Shown one piece after another: positions 32,514-41,332 of a stretch of DNA of 41,690 nucleotides. A model generated the notes under the pieces. It worked only from the letters and a program-made list of their open reading frames with translations, ran no database searches and was not told the DNA's origin. Source of the DNA: Desulfocarbo sp964620595 (GTDB lineage: Bacteria > Desulfobacterota > Desulfarculia > Desulfarculales > Desulfarculaceae); contig CAZUHP010000028.1 in assembly GCA_964620595.1 (NCBI GenBank), positions 1 through 41,690 on the forward strand, in the 5' to 3' direction. Position 1 is the first letter of the stretch. Every line of letters starts with the position of its first letter. Position numbers and translations under genes: made by a program.

Positions 32514-32560
32514 GCGCCCCGCCCCCCGCCCCCCGTCGCCCCGCCCCCCGCCGGCGCCCG
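32514..32560 (+). repeat. C-run tract after the sigma-54 activator gene
   Basis: Immediately after the stop the plus strand has repeated ccccgcccccc units to about 32560, the complement of a G-quadruplex-type sequence. The remainder of the gap up to cas3 (32561-32788) holds no supported gene. A weak promoter-like pair, TTGCTC with TATTCA 18 bp further at about 32633-32662, could serve cas3. Confidence 0.45.
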
Positions 32561-32788
32561 GCTCGGAGCTGGAGAGGGCCTGCCTTTTGGCGGGTGGTGT
32601 CAGCAGGTCAGTGCCAAGGCGGCGCAAGGCTTGCTCCCTTGTTTGGTCTTGTGCTATTCACAGGGCCAGTCCCCCCATCAAGTCCCGGCAAAAATCATGC
32701 GTAGCAGTGCCGCGCAGACTTGGCTGGCGGGCGGCGCTGCCGCCGTCAGCTTCGCGGTGTCCTGCCTGGGCAAGGGAGACGAGGGCTC

Positions 32789-35491
32789 TTGAAGGGATAC
32801 TTTGCCTATTGGGGAAAGGCCGGCGGCTCCCCAGGCCCCAGTCACAATCTTCTGGTTTTTCATTGCCTGGATTCCGCGGCCGTGGCCCTTGCCCTGCTGG
32901 AGGCTGACCCTGTCCTGGCTTCGCGGCTAGCAGGCGGCCTGGGGCTGTCCCCCGGGGCCGCGGCCCGCCTGGCGGCCTTCTGCATAGGGCTGCACGACGC
33001 GGGCAAGTTCGCGCTGTCTTTCCAGTCCCTGGTGCCGGAGCTTTTGGCGCGGCTGCAACCGGGGGTGCCGCCGTCCCCCCTTCCCGGCGGTCACCAGCTA
33101 CCCGGCCTGGCGGCCTGGCGGCATATCCTGGTGCGCGCCTGGTTCGACGAAGGCTGGCTGGGCCTGGACCAGGCCGGCGGGCGGGACGCCGAGAAAAAGC
33201 GCCTGCTCAACATCCTGTACCCGGCCGTGGCCGGCCACCACGGCCAGCCCCTGGAAAGTGGCGACTTGGCCAGGATAGCCAAGCGTGATTTTAAGGGTGA
33301 CTACCGCCGATGCCTGCTGGCCTTTGCCCGGGACTTGGCCCAGGTGGTCGGCGGCAGGGACCTGTTGGCGGCTTGGGGCGAGCTTCCCTCTCCGCGGCGG
33401 TTGAAGACCACCTCCTGGCTCCTGGCCGGGTTGTGCGTGGCGGCCGACTGGCTGGCCTCCAACCCCGACTATTTCCCCTTTCACACCCAGCCGGTTCCCT
33501 TGGCGGAACGCTGGCCCCTGTCCCTGGAGCTTGCCCGCGAGGCTGTGGCCAAAAGCGGCATGGCCAGTGCCCGGCCGGCCGCCTTTGGCGGCTTCGCCCC
33601 CCTGTTCGATGGCCGCGCCCCCCGTCCCTTGCAGGCCCTGGCGGAAGAGGTGGCCATTGGCCAGGGGCCCCAGCTCTTCATCCTGGAGGACGCCACCGGC
33701 TCGGGCAAGACCGAGGCGGCCCTCACCCTGGCCGCCCGCCTCATGGCCGCGGGCCGGGCAGAGGGGTTTTACGTGGCCCTGCCCACCATGGCCACGGCCA
33801 ACGCCATGTACAAGCGCCTGTCCCGCATGTATCAGCGCCTGTTCCAGGCCGGGGGCAGGCCCTCCCTGGCCCTGGCCCATTCCCAGCGGCACCTGGTGGA
33901 CGAGTTCAGCCGCAGCATAGAGCTGGCGGCCCGGCGGCCCGAAACCTCGCTGGAGGGAGACGTGGAGGCCTCTGGGGCTGCTTGCGCGGCCTGGCTGGCC
34001 CAGGGCAACAAGCGCGCCCTGCTGGCCCAGGTGGGGGTGGGCACCCTGGACCAGGCCCTGAGCGCGGTGCTGCCCGCCAGGCACCAGTGCCTCAAGCTCC
34101 TGGGCCTGTGCCGGGGGGTGCTCCTGGCCGACGAGATACACGCCTACGACCCCCACATGACCCAGCTCCTGGCAGGGCTCCTGCGCTTCCAGGCGGCCCT
34201 GGGCGGCAGCGCGGTCCTGCTTTCGGCCACCTTGCCCCTGGAGATCCGGAAGCACTTGGTCGAAGCCTTTCAAAAGGGGTTGGACACCGGCAAGGGCCCC
34301 GCGCCGGTATCCATGGCCTACCCCCTGCTCACCCGCCTGGATGCCCGGGGATTGGAGGAAATCCCGGTCGCGCCCGCGCCCGGCCAGGACCGGGAGGTGC
34401 GGATCAGCTTGGCGCATGAGCCTGCCCAGGTGGTGCGCCGGCTGTGCGAGGTGGCGCGGAAAGGGGGGGGCGGGGGCTGCGCCTGTTGGGTGCGGAACAC
34501 GGTTGACGATGCCATGGAGGCCTACGAGGAGTTGGTGGCCGAGTTGGGCCGGGATCGGGTCATGTTGTTCCACGCCCGCCTGGCTCTCAAGGACCGCTTG
34601 TCAGTGGAGGACGAGGTGCTGAAGCTCTTTGGCCCGGAAAGCACCCCCGCCGACCGCGCCGGGCGGGTTCTGGTGGCCACCCAGGTGGTGGAACAAAGCC
34701 TTGATCTTGATTTCGACTTCATGGCCACGGACCTGGCGCCCATGGATCTGATCATCCAGCGGGCCGGCCGCCTGCACCGCCACCTCCGCCCCCAGCGGCC
34801 CGTGAACGAGCCCGAGCTGCTGGTGCTGGCCCCTCCCTTGGAGGCAGAGCCGGCCAAGGATTGGTACGCCCGGTTCTTTCCCCGCGGCTGCTGGGTATAT
34901 GGCCACCACGGCCAGCTCTGGCTCACTTGCCGGCTCCTGGCCCAACGGGGCGCGCTTCGGCTCCCGGCCGAGTCGCGGGAGCTGGTGGAGGGGGTGTTCG
35001 GGGCCGAGGCCCAGGAGGCCATCCCCCTGGCGCTGAAGGATACGGAAGGCCGGCAGGTTGGCAAGGACTATGCCGACCGCTCCTGCGCCCAGGGCAAACT
35101 GCTGCGTCCCAATCTGCCTTATGGAGGACAGGGGAAATCGTGGGGTGAGGACGTGGAGACCCGCCTGGGCGCCGAGTCGGTCACCCTGCGCCTGGCCCGC
35201 TGGGAAGACGGCCGGCTCACCCCCTGGGCCAAGGACGCCGACCCGCACTTGGCCTGGGACCTGAGCCAGGTCAGCGTGCGGCCTGGCAAGGCCGCCGAGG
35301 AGGCGGTTCCCTCTGATCCGGCCCTGGCCCGGGCCATGGAGGATGCCAAGGCCGCCATGCGCGACCAGTGCCGCTGGGCCAAGCTGGTGCCCCTGGTGCC
35401 CGGCGAGAATGGCCGCTGGCACGGCGAGGTGCTGGACTCCCAGGGCCGGACCCGGCAGGTGGTCTATCATCAGCGGTTGGGGTTGGTATAG
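32789..35491 (+). CDS. cas3: CRISPR-associated helicase/nuclease Cas3 (type I-E)
   Basis: A protein of about 900 residues with an N-terminal HD nuclease domain (HDAGK at 69-73, AGHHGQ near 147-152) and a superfamily 2 helicase with Walker A ATGSGKTEA (302-310), DEIHAYD near 448, SATLP and QRAGRLHR. Cas3 is recruited by Cascade bound to target DNA and then unwinds and degrades it. The start is not clear: the frame is open to a TTG at 32720, but TTG at 32789 gives the usual short N-terminus before YWGK and has GGGAGA upstream. It precedes the Cascade genes on the same strand, with a 231-bp gap. Confidence 0.95.
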   Translation: MKGYFAYWGKAGGSPGPSHNLLVFHCLDSAAVALALLEADPVLASRLAGGLGLSPGAAARLAAFCIGLHDAGKFALSFQSLVPELLARLQPGVPPSPLPGGHQLPGLAAWRHILVRAWFDEGWLGLDQAGGRDAEKKRLLNILYPAVAGHHGQPLESGDLARIAKRDFKGDYRRCLLAFARDLAQVVGGRDLLAAWGELPSPRRLKTTSWLLAGLCVAADWLASNPDYFPFHTQPVPLAERWPLSLELAREAVAKSGMASARPAAFGGFAPLFDGRAPRPLQALAEEVAIGQGPQLFILEDATGSGKTEAALTLAARLMAAGRAEGFYVALPTMATANAMYKRLSRMYQRLFQAGGRPSLALAHSQRHLVDEFSRSIELAARRPETSLEGDVEASGAACAAWLAQGNKRALLAQVGVGTLDQALSAVLPARHQCLKLLGLCRGVLLADEIHAYDPHMTQLLAGLLRFQAALGGSAVLLSATLPLEIRKHLVEAFQKGLDTGKGPAPVSMAYPLLTRLDARGLEEIPVAPAPGQDREVRISLAHEPAQVVRRLCEVARKGGGGGCACWVRNTVDDAMEAYEELVAELGRDRVMLFHARLALKDRLSVEDEVLKLFGPESTPADRAGRVLVATQVVEQSLDLDFDFMATDLAPMDLIIQRAGRLHRHLRPQRPVNEPELLVLAPPLEAEPAKDWYARFFPRGCWVYGHHGQLWLTCRLLAQRGALRLPAESRELVEGVFGAEAQEAIPLALKDTEGRQVGKDYADRSCAQGKLLRPNLPYGGQGKSWGEDVETRLGAESVTLRLARWEDGRLTPWAKDADPHLAWDLSQVSVRPGKAAEEAVPSDPALARAMEDAKAAMRDQCRWAKLVPLVPGENGRWHGEVLDSQGRTRQVVYHQRLGLV

Positions 35492-35501
35492 GCTTTCAAT
35501 A

Positions 35502-35530
35502 TTAACAACTCGCCCCTGCTCGGATAGATT
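35502..35530 (+). promoter_or_regulatory. Candidate promoter between cas3 and cas8e
   Basis: TTAACA (35502-35507) and TAGATT (35525-35530) are 17 bp apart, matching five and four of six sigma-70 consensus positions. Transcription would start near 35537 and run through the two degenerate repeats at 35593 and 35657 into cas8e. It lies 10 bp after the cas3 stop in an AT-richer segment. Confidence 0.5.
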
Positions 35531-35592
35531 GGTCTTGTCGAGCCATTCTGGAATGCCCCCGCCCCCAAGCTGGCCTTCATCTGATGACCGGT

Positions 35593-35623
35593 GCGTTCCT
35601 CCCCCTTATGCGGGGGTGAACCC
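35593..35623 (+). repeat. Degenerate CRISPR repeat (pseudo-repeat 1)
   Basis: This 31-nt segment shares with the true repeat at 41661 the start GxGTTCC, a C-run/G-run stem, and the end GCGGGG-x-TGAACC, in the same orientation. The stem loop differs and is two bases longer. It is followed by 33 nt and then a second repeat-like segment. Confidence 0.65.
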
Positions 35624-35656
35624 AATTGCAAGCCAATAGGCTTTGCCACAGAAACC

Positions 35657-35684
35657 GTGTCCCCTGCCTTGGCGGGGCTTGTCC
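35657..35684 (+). repeat. Degenerate CRISPR repeat (pseudo-repeat 2)
   Basis: This 28-nt segment resembles the true repeat in GTGTCCCC, the stem CCCCTGCC/GGCGGGG and a final TCC, but has lost the ATGAAC part. With pseudo-repeat 1 it encloses 35624-35656, a 33-nt segment close to the 32-nt spacer length usual for type I-E. Confidence 0.5.
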
Positions 35685-35722
35685 TTAACATTCCTACCTA
35701 TTTTGGGAAGGGGGGGTAAATC

Positions 35723-37384
35723 TTGTCATTCAATCTCATTGAAGAACCTTGGCTGCCCTTGCGGCGGCGGAGCGGGGCCCTGGAGTGGAGCCCGCCCTGG
35801 CGCATCACCGACCGGGGCGGAGGGGGGGACGATCCCTTTGTGGCGGTGGAACCCGCCCGGGCCGACTTCCGCGGCGCCCTGGTCCAATTCCTGGTGGGCC
35901 TGTTGCAGACCGCCTGGCCGCCGGAGGACCAAGACGCCTGGCAGGAGGCCTGGGACCATCCGCCCTCGCCCGAAACCCTGCGCCAAGCCATGGGACGCCT
36001 GGCGCCGGCCTTCAGCCTGGACGGCGACGGCCCGCGCTTCATGCAGGTGGAGCTGCCGGCCAATGCCAAGACCGAACCGGTGGGCCTGTTGCTCATAGGG
36101 CAGCCCGAGCCCACCAAGGAGAAGGAGAACAAGGACTGGTTCATCAAACGGGGGCAGGTGGAGGGCATGTGCCGGGCCTGCCTGGCCGCGGCCCTGCACA
36201 CCTTGCAGACCTTTGCCCCCAGCGGGGGACGGGGCCACCTCACCTCCCTGCGGGGCGGGGGACCCCTGAGCACCATGGTCCTGGGCAATGACCTGTGGCA
36301 GACCCTGTGGTTGGCCGTACAGGCGGCCGAGGTGTTCTGGGACCAGGACCGGCCCGATGATCCCCTGATCCCCCAGGTCTTTCCCTGGCTGGGGCTGAAA
36401 AGGACCAGCGACGCCAAGCCCATCCGCCTGACCCTCTTGCAGGCCGACCCGGCGCACGCCTTCTGGGGCATGCCCCGGCGCATCCGGCTGGAACTGGACC
36501 AGGCGGCAGACACAGGGGTCTGCCCCGTGTGCGGGCGGGAGGGCCAGGAGCTGTTCAGCCACTACCGCTCCCGGCCCAACGGCATCAAGTACGAGGGCGG
36601 TTGGGAACATCCTCTCTCTCCCCACTACCAGGCGGATGACGGCCCGGCCGCGATCAAGGGCCAGCCCGGGGGCATCAGCTACCGCCACTGGCTGGGCCTG
36701 GTGCTGAGGGACGAGCAAGGCAAGCGCCGGTCCGCCGAGGTGGTGTGGCGGTTCATGAACAGCGACGACATGGAGGTCCCCCGCGAGGAACTGGCTGCCA
36801 AAGGATTGCGCCTGTGGGCCTATGGCTATGACATGGACAACAAGAAGGCCCGCGGCTGGGTGGACAGCGAGATGCCCCTGGTTTCGTTCCCGGCAGATGG
36901 CCGGGAGGAGTTTGAGTTCCTGGCGCGGGCCCTGGTCCTGGCCGCGGACAACGCCGCCGGCACCCTGGCCAAGTGTCTGAAGGATGCCTGGTTCGGCCCC
37001 AAGAGCAAGGTCAAGGTGAGCGATGGGGTGTTGCCGGTCATATCCGGCCAGCTTTACCACCGCACCGAGGCCGAGTTCTACCAGGCATTGCATCGGGTGC
37101 GCAAACTGCTGGAGCAGGGGGCGGACCCGTGCGGCCAGGAATTCGTGGCCTGCAAGGAGAGGTGGCTCAAGACCCTGCAAGACGCCGCCTTGGCGCTCTT
37201 CCGGGAGTACTCCCAGGCCCAGCAGATCGATCAGACCGACCCCAAGCGCATTGCCGTGGCCCACAACAAGCTGAACAACTACCTGAGCCCCCTGGCCAAG
37301 GTGCCGCGCAAGATCATGGAGTTGCCCGACCCGCCGCCCAAGCGGAAAAAGGCCGCGGCCGGCGGGCAAGGAGGTGAAGCATGA
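35723..37384 (+). CDS. cas8e: Cascade large subunit Cas8e (Cse1/CasA)
   Basis: A 553-residue Cse1 protein with the family N-terminus FNLIEEPWLPLR, the FRGALVQFLVGLLQTA segment and two CxxC pairs (CRAC near 153, CPVC near 270) that likely bind zinc. Cas8e recognises the PAM and helps recruit Cas3. The start is a TTG at 35723, about 5 bp after AAGGGGGGG; no ATG or GTG offers the conserved N-terminus. The stop overlaps the cse2 start by four bases. Confidence 0.95.
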   Translation: MSFNLIEEPWLPLRRRSGALEWSPPWRITDRGGGGDDPFVAVEPARADFRGALVQFLVGLLQTAWPPEDQDAWQEAWDHPPSPETLRQAMGRLAPAFSLDGDGPRFMQVELPANAKTEPVGLLLIGQPEPTKEKENKDWFIKRGQVEGMCRACLAAALHTLQTFAPSGGRGHLTSLRGGGPLSTMVLGNDLWQTLWLAVQAAEVFWDQDRPDDPLIPQVFPWLGLKRTSDAKPIRLTLLQADPAHAFWGMPRRIRLELDQAADTGVCPVCGREGQELFSHYRSRPNGIKYEGGWEHPLSPHYQADDGPAAIKGQPGGISYRHWLGLVLRDEQGKRRSAEVVWRFMNSDDMEVPREELAAKGLRLWAYGYDMDNKKARGWVDSEMPLVSFPADGREEFEFLARALVLAADNAAGTLAKCLKDAWFGPKSKVKVSDGVLPVISGQLYHRTEAEFYQALHRVRKLLEQGADPCGQEFVACKERWLKTLQDAALALFREYSQAQQIDQTDPKRIAVAHNKLNNYLSPLAKVPRKIMELPDPPPKRKKAAAGGQGGEA

Positions 37385-37911
37385 CGGCGAACCAAATCAA
37401 CTTCCGCCAATCCGAGACGGTCAAGGCCCTGGAGGAATGGTGGTCCGAACTTAGCGAAAGAAGGAGGGGGAGAAGGGGGAGAGGCGGCGACCGCGCCCAA
37501 CTCCGGCGTTGCCGCTCCTCCCTGGAGGTGGTTGCCTGTCCGGCCTTCCACCGCCTCTTCCACCGCCTCCAACCCCTGGGGCGTGTGGACGGTAGCCGCC
37601 TGGCCCCGGCCGCGGCGGTGCTGGCCCATGTCAAAGGGCAGCCCGAAGGCCCGGGCCGTACCAGCTTTGCCAGGACCATGGCCAGCCCCCGCCCCGGCGG
37701 CGACCAGCCCCGGGTGAGCGGACTGCGCTTCCGCCGGCTGTTGGCCTTGGAGGACCGCGAGGAACTGCTCGTGGCCCTAGTACGCATCGTGCGCCTGCTG
37801 GATGGCACGGCGCCGGTGGTCTCCCTGGCCGATGACATCTACTGGTGGGGCGAGCGCGTCAAGGAGCGCTGGGCCTATGACTACTATGCAACCGCCCCTC
37901 AGGCGGACTGA
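37381..37911 (+). CDS. cse2: Cascade small subunit Cse2 (CasB/Cas11e)
   Basis: A 176-residue, mostly helical basic protein with the family features WWSEL near the N-terminus, RRCRSSLEVVACPAFHRL in the middle and LLDGTAP towards the end. Two copies line the belly of Cascade and steady the displaced DNA strand. A purine-only stretch (about 37456-37492) encodes an Arg/Gly-rich loop, SERRRGRRGRGG, which looks like a simple-sequence expansion not typical for the family. It overlaps cas8e by four bases and is followed after 19 bp by cas7e. Confidence 0.92.
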   Translation: MTANQINFRQSETVKALEEWWSELSERRRGRRGRGGDRAQLRRCRSSLEVVACPAFHRLFHRLQPLGRVDGSRLAPAAAVLAHVKGQPEGPGRTSFARTMASPRPGGDQPRVSGLRFRRLLALEDREELLVALVRIVRLLDGTAPVVSLADDIYWWGERVKERWAYDYYATAPQAD

Positions 37912-37930
37912 TGAAATAAGGAGAAATACA

Positions 37931-38977
37931 ATGTCCCGTTTTGTGCAGCTTCATATCCTGACCCACTATGCCCCCTCCAACCTGAACCGCGACGACCTGA
38001 ACCGTCCCAAGACCGCCTTCATGGGCGGCGAGCAGCGCCTGCGCGTGTCCTCCCAGAGCCTCAAGCGCGCCTGGCGGACCTCCGAGCTGTTCCAGGAGGC
38101 GTTCAAGGGCCACCTGGGCACCCGCACCAAGGAGATGGGCGGCGAGATATACAAGCGGCTGATAGCCGGCGGCGTGGCCGAGGAGGATGCCCGAAAGTGG
38201 GCCCGCGCCATAGCCGGCAGGTTCGGCAAGCTAAAGGGCAGGGACTCCCTGGACATCGAGCAACTGGCCCACTTTACGCCCGAGGAACGGGAAAGGGTCA
38301 TGGCCCTGGCCGACCTTCTGGCCGACGAGAAGCGCCCCCCCACTGACGAGGAACTCGAACTCCTGCGCAAGAACGACAGCGCGGTGGACATAGCCATGTT
38401 CGGCCGCATGCTGGCCGCCGCCCCGCTCTACAACACCGAGGCCGCAGTGCAGGTGGCCCACGCGGTCACCGTGAACCGGGCCGTGGTGGAGGACGATTTC
38501 TTCACCGCGGTGGACGACCTCAACCTGGGGGAGGAGGACCTGGGCGCGGGCCACATGGGTGAGCTGGAGTTCGGCTCGGGCACTTTCTACCTCTATGTGT
38601 GCTGCGACTGCCGGCTGCTGACCGAGAACCTCGGCGGCCGCGCCGACCTGGCCGGCCAGGCCCTGGGCGCCCTGGCCGAGGCGGCGGCCACGGTGGGCCC
38701 CACCGGCAAGCAGAACAGCTTCGCCTCCCGGGCCTATGCCAGCTATGTGCTGGCCGAGCGCGGCGACCGCCAGCCCCGTTCCCTGGCCCTGTCCTTCGTG
38801 CCCGCCATAAAGGACTTCGACCAGGTGGGCTGGGCGATCAAGGCCCTGCGCAAGACCCGCGACAAGATGGACAAGGTCTACGGCGAGCTGGCCGAGGCCC
38901 GGGTGGAGATGGACGCCGTGGCTGGCGAGGGCTCCCTGGCCGAGGTGATCGCCTTTTGCCGGGAGGCGTGCTCATGA
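37931..38977 (+). CDS. cas7e: Cascade backbone subunit Cas7e (Cse4/CasC)
   Basis: A 348-residue RAMP protein beginning VQLHILTHYAPSNLNRDD with the family motif KTAFMGGEQRLRVSSQSLKRAWR. Six copies form the crRNA-binding backbone of Cascade. The ATG at 37931 follows AAGGAG eight bases upstream; an in-frame extension to 37802 overlaps cse2 and is rejected. The end overlaps cas5e by four bases (ATGA). Length and motifs are normal. Confidence 0.96.
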   Translation: MSRFVQLHILTHYAPSNLNRDDLNRPKTAFMGGEQRLRVSSQSLKRAWRTSELFQEAFKGHLGTRTKEMGGEIYKRLIAGGVAEEDARKWARAIAGRFGKLKGRDSLDIEQLAHFTPEERERVMALADLLADEKRPPTDEELELLRKNDSAVDIAMFGRMLAAAPLYNTEAAVQVAHAVTVNRAVVEDDFFTAVDDLNLGEEDLGAGHMGELEFGSGTFYLYVCCDCRLLTENLGGRADLAGQALGALAEAAATVGPTGKQNSFASRAYASYVLAERGDRQPRSLALSFVPAIKDFDQVGWAIKALRKTRDKMDKVYGELAEARVEMDAVAGEGSLAEVIAFCREACS

Positions 38978-39741
38978 GCCGTTTCCTTTGCTTCTGGCTG
39001 CACGGCCCCTTGTGCTCCTGGGGCGAGGTGGCAGTAGGCGAGGTGCGCCCCTCCCGGGGGCACCCCACCAAGAGCGCCGTGCTGGGCCTGGTGGCCGGGG
39101 CCTTGGGCATCGACCGTTTCGACCAGCCGGCCCACGACGCCCTGCACCAGGGCCTGGCCCTGGCAATATTGGTGGTGTCGCCCGGACGGCCGCTGAGCGA
39201 CTTCCACACCGTGGAGCCTCCCCGCCGGGAAAGGGGCGTGACCCATGCCACCCGGCGCGACGAGGTGTTGGCCCTGGGCCCCAAGGACACTCCCATCGTC
39301 AGCGAGCGCCATTATTACTGCGACGCCCATTACGCCGTGGCCCTGTGGCGCCGGCCGGGGGCGGCCTGTCCCGAGTTGGCCCACATCGCCCAGGCCCTGG
39401 AGCGGCCAATGTACACCCCCTACCTGGGGCGCAAGAGCTGCCCGCCGTCGTTGCCCCTGGCTCCCCGGCTGGTGGAGGCCGATGATGCGGCGCAAGCCCT
39501 TCAGGACCACCTGACCCATGTGTGGCAGGGCCTCCAGGCGGGAAACCTGACCCCGCCGGAGGTGCCGCCGCACAGGCGGCTGGACCTTCTGGCTGACGAC
39601 GAGGAGGCCCTGCTCAAGCACGCGGACGGCGACCAGGTGTTCACCAGCCGCGACGCCGACCCCCATCGCGGACGCTGGCAGTTCGGCCTGCGCCGCGAGC
39701 GCCGCCGGTCCCTGCCCTGGGACGGGGCGCGGGAGGAGTGA
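38974..39741 (+). CDS. cas5e: Cascade subunit Cas5e (CasD)
   Basis: A 255-residue RAMP protein with the typical N-terminus FLCFWLHGPLCSWGE and the segments RPSRGHPTKSAVLGLVAGALG and VSERHYYCDAHYAVAL. Cas5e caps the 5' handle of the crRNA in Cascade. The start overlaps the cas7e stop (ATGA). The C-terminal extension after about residue 215 is Arg-rich. Assignment is firm from motifs and order. Confidence 0.95.
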   Translation: MSRFLCFWLHGPLCSWGEVAVGEVRPSRGHPTKSAVLGLVAGALGIDRFDQPAHDALHQGLALAILVVSPGRPLSDFHTVEPPRRERGVTHATRRDEVLALGPKDTPIVSERHYYCDAHYAVALWRRPGAACPELAHIAQALERPMYTPYLGRKSCPPSLPLAPRLVEADDAAQALQDHLTHVWQGLQAGNLTPPEVPPHRRLDLLADDEEALLKHADGDQVFTSRDADPHRGRWQFGLRRERRRSLPWDGAREE

Positions 39742-39743
39742 TC

Positions 39744-40421
39744 ATGTACTTCAGCAAACTGCGCATATCAGCCGCCGCCAAGGACGATCGCCGCTTGTGG
39801 CGGGCCCTGGGCGATGTGCATGCCTTTCATAGCCTGATCTGGGAGCTGTTCTCCGATGGGCCGGACCGCCGCCGGGACTTCCTCTACCGGCTGGAGCAAG
39901 GCCCGGGCAGTGGCAGCCAGGTGGTGTACACGGTCAGCGCCCGGCCGCCCCTTGGCGGCAGCGGCCTGTGGGAGATCGTCACCAAACCCTATGACCCCCA
40001 AGTGAGCAAGGGGCAGCCCTTTCTGTTCAGCCTGCGGGTGAACCCCGTGATCTCCCGCCGGGACGAGAACGGCCGGCAGCACCGCCACGACGTGGTCATG
40101 CACGCCAAGCGCGAGCTTCGCGAGGCTGGCCGGGAGATTCCGCCCCAGGCCCGGTTGGTCCAGGAGGCCGCCACTGCCTGGCTGCAGGCCCGGGCGCCCA
40201 AGGCAGGCTTTGCCGTGGACGCCGAGCGCCTGCGGGTGGATGGCTACCGGCAGCAGCGCTGGCTCAAGTCCCGGGGCCGCCATCCGGTCAGCATCAGCAC
40301 GGTGGACTTCACCGGCCTGCTGTCGGTCACCGACCCGGAGGCCTTCCGCCAGGCGCTTTTCAAGGGCATCGGTCCGGCCAAGGGCTTTGGCAACGGGCTG
40401 CTGCTGATCAAGAGGCCCTGA
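39744..40421 (+). CDS. cas6e: CRISPR RNA endoribonuclease Cas6e (CasE)
   Basis: A 225-residue protein starting MYFSKLRIS with the family elements DVHAFHSLIWELF, which contains the conserved catalytic-region His, and the C-terminal glycine-rich loop GIGPAKGFGNGLLLI. Cas6e cuts the precursor crRNA at the base of the repeat hairpin and stays bound to the 3' handle. The ATG at 39744 is preferred to a GTG at 39738 because GGGAGGAG lies at a better distance. It overlaps cas1 by one base. Confidence 0.95.
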   Translation: MYFSKLRISAAAKDDRRLWRALGDVHAFHSLIWELFSDGPDRRRDFLYRLEQGPGSGSQVVYTVSARPPLGGSGLWEIVTKPYDPQVSKGQPFLFSLRVNPVISRRDENGRQHRHDVVMHAKRELREAGREIPPQARLVQEAATAWLQARAPKAGFAVDAERLRVDGYRQQRWLKSRGRHPVSISTVDFTGLLSVTDPEAFRQALFKGIGPAKGFGNGLLLIKRP

Positions 40422-41332
40422 TGTTGCCGCCGCTCAAGCCCTTGCCCATCAAGGACCGCCTGTCGGTGATGTTCCTGGAGCGGGGGCAGCTTGACGTGCT
40501 GGACGGGGCCTTCGTGGTGGTGGACAAGGGGGGTGTGCGCACCCATATCCCGGTGGGCTCGGTCACCTGTCTCATGCTGGAGCCCGGGGCCCGGGTCAGC
40601 CATGCCGCGGTCACCTTGGCCGCCAGGGTGGGCTGTCTCCTGGTCTGGGTCGGCGAGGCCGGGGTGCGCCTCTATGCCGCTGGTCAGCCCGGCGGAGCGC
40701 GTTCCGACAAGCTCATCTACCAGGTACGCTTGGCCTCGGAGCCTGCCGCCCGGCTCAAGGTGGTGCGAGCCATGTACGCCCTGCGCTTTGGCGAGGAACC
40801 GCCCGCCCATCGCAGCGTGGAACAGCTTCGCGGCATCGAGGGGGCCCGGGTGCGGGCCATGTATCAGCATTTGGCCCGGCGCTACAAGGTGAAATGGAAA
40901 TTCCGCAACTACGACCCCACCAACTGGGGCAGTGGGGATCTGCCCAACCGCTGTCTCAGTTCCGCTACCGCCTGCCTGTATGGCCTGTCCGAGGCAGCAG
41001 TATTGGCTGCCGGCTATTCCCCGGCGGTGGGATTCATCCATACCGGCAAGCCTCGCAGCTTTGTTTTCGACATAGCCGATATTTTCAAGTTCGAGACCGT
41101 GGTGCCGGTGGCCTTTCGCATTGCTGCCCGCCACCCAACTGATCCCGAGAGGGAGGTGCGCCTGGCCTGCCGCGACAGCTTCCGCAAGACCAAGCTATTG
41201 AAACGCATCATACCAACCATTGAGCAGCTGCTGGCCGCTGGCGGGCTGGAAAAGCCCAAGCCGCCTCCTGATGCCATTGGCCCGGCCTTTACCGACCCGG
41301 AGAAGATAGGCGATGACGGTCATCGTGGTTGA
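40421..41332 (+). CDS. cas1: CRISPR integrase Cas1 (type I-E)
   Basis: A 303-residue Cas1e starting LKPLPIKDRLSVMFLERG. The metal-binding residues are in place: Glu in GIEGARVRAMY, His in GFIHTGK and Asp in FDIADIFK. With Cas2 it captures prespacers and inserts them at the leader end of the array. It starts one base into the cas6e stop (TGATG) and overlaps cas2 by 20 bases. Confidence 0.96.
   Translation: MLPPLKPLPIKDRLSVMFLERGQLDVLDGAFVVVDKGGVRTHIPVGSVTCLMLEPGARVSHAAVTLAARVGCLLVWVGEAGVRLYAAGQPGGARSDKLIYQVRLASEPAARLKVVRAMYALRFGEEPPAHRSVEQLRGIEGARVRAMYQHLARRYKVKWKFRNYDPTNWGSGDLPNRCLSSATACLYGLSEAAVLAAGYSPAVGFIHTGKPRSFVFDIADIFKFETVVPVAFRIAARHPTDPEREVRLACRDSFRKTKLLKRIIPTIEQLLAAGGLEKPKPPPDAIGPAFTDPEKIGDDGHRG

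Noticed and set aside
32625..32640. Seven-base match between the pseudo-spacer (gcaagcc) and the cas3 upstream region
   Set aside because: The match does not include the PAM-side seed positions and is short enough to arise by chance.
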